46,022 bases of DNA from Acidobacteriota bacterium (GTDB lineage Bacteria; Acidobacteriota; Terriglobia; Terriglobales; Acidobacteriaceae). Made by a program: the position numbers and the translations under genes. Positions 45,652 to 46,022 of the stretch are shown one piece after another (the stretch's first letter is position 1; the number at the start of each line of letters is the position of its first letter). The stretch is taken from assembly GCA_013290025.1 (NCBI GenBank), contig JABCYV010000008.1, positions 1 to 46,022 on the forward strand, read 5' to 3'. A model generated the notes under the pieces. The model saw only the letters and a program-made list of their open reading frames with translations, was not told the DNA's origin and did not search any database.

Positions 45652-45657
45652 TATAAT
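45652..45657 (+). promoter_or_regulatory. -10 element TATAAT of tRNA-Glu
   Basis: TTGTTATAATCACACC 16 nt before the tRNA. Confidence 0.55.
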
Positions 45658-45672
45658 CACACCCGGCCCGGC

Positions 45673-45747
45673 GGCGCTATCGTCTAGGGGTTAGGACGGA
45701 AGATTCTCAATCTTCAAACCCGGGTTCGATTCCCGGTAGCGCTACCA
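45673..45747 (+). tRNA. tRNA-Glu (anticodon CTC), CCA encoded
   Basis: GGCGCTATCGTCTAGGGGTTAGGACGGAAGATTCTCAATCTTCAAACCCGGGTTCGATTCCCGGTAGCGCTACCA folds as cloverleaf; loop TTCTCAA. Confidence 0.93.
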
Positions 45748-45789
45748 ACTCTGTTTCAATCCTTTACAACGTTTTTTGGCACGGTTGCT

Positions 45790-46021
45790 TCATGCGGCTG
45801 TGGCCACTTTTGTGGCCAGCTTTTGCACAGCTTCCACAAGCCTCGATGACACCTGGTTCCGCCGCTCGATTGCTTCCCGGATCTGCCGCACGTTGGAGTG
45901 GTTGTAGATGCGTGCGGTATCTACTGACTGATGCCCCATCGCATCCATCACCGCCATCACGTTGCCTGTGCCTTCCATCGCATCGGTTGCGAAGCGATGG
46001 CGAGCACAGTACAGAACGACA
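45790..46021 (-). CDS. Tyrosine recombinase/phage integrase, C-terminal part (truncated by window end)
   Basis: VVLYCARHRFATDAMEGTGNVMAVMDAMGHQSVDTARIYNHSN: HxxR, GH and catalytic Y motifs. Confidence 0.85.
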   Translation of the reverse strand, partial: VVLYCARHRFATDAMEGTGNVMAVMDAMGHQSVDTARIYNHSNVRQIREAIERRNQVSSRLVEAVQKLATKVATAA

Positions 46022-46022
46022 G

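Overview
This 46 kb window is a GC-rich bacterial chromosome segment. It is probably Acidobacteriota: there is a VWFA-related acidobacterial-type protein, and the repeat families look acidobacterial (inference, not searched). Most genes are housekeeping or metabolic: a LigD fragment, NUDIX, UbiX, ChaN-like, LarB, PPOX, BON, two MarR regulators (one next to DoxX, one next to a CLC channel), PurB, STAS, a serine protease, ClpC, LolC/LolD, MFS, a beta-propeller protein, SpoIVB-S55, VWA, ZIP, a four-helix-bundle (IVS-type) protein, YchF, MoxR, HtpX, a cytochrome c maturation cluster (CcmF/CcmH/CcmI-like), and an ImuA-ImuB-DnaE2 SOS mutasome cassette. A tRNA-Glu(CTC) follows, with a tyrosine recombinase directly abutting its 3' side. 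Main points of interest: (1) a compact minus-strand unit at about 2.31-2.61 kb with promoter, near-perfect Shine-Dalgarno, 18-aa ORF, several hairpins, a distal anti-SD and an intrinsic terminator, which is a candidate undescribed structured RNA/sORF; (2) a 119-bp tandem duplication of the lolC start region giving two ATGA-coupled 40-aa micro-ORFs ahead of the real gene; (3) repeat-like DNA apparently inserted in frame inside several coding sequences (ImuA, ImuB, DnaE2 twice, LolC, LigD linker), concentrated in the mutasome; (4) a cluster of REP-like elements at 12.3-15.4 kb, with apparent stem covariation between copies. All calls were made by eye from the sequence and supplied ORFs; no database search was run.
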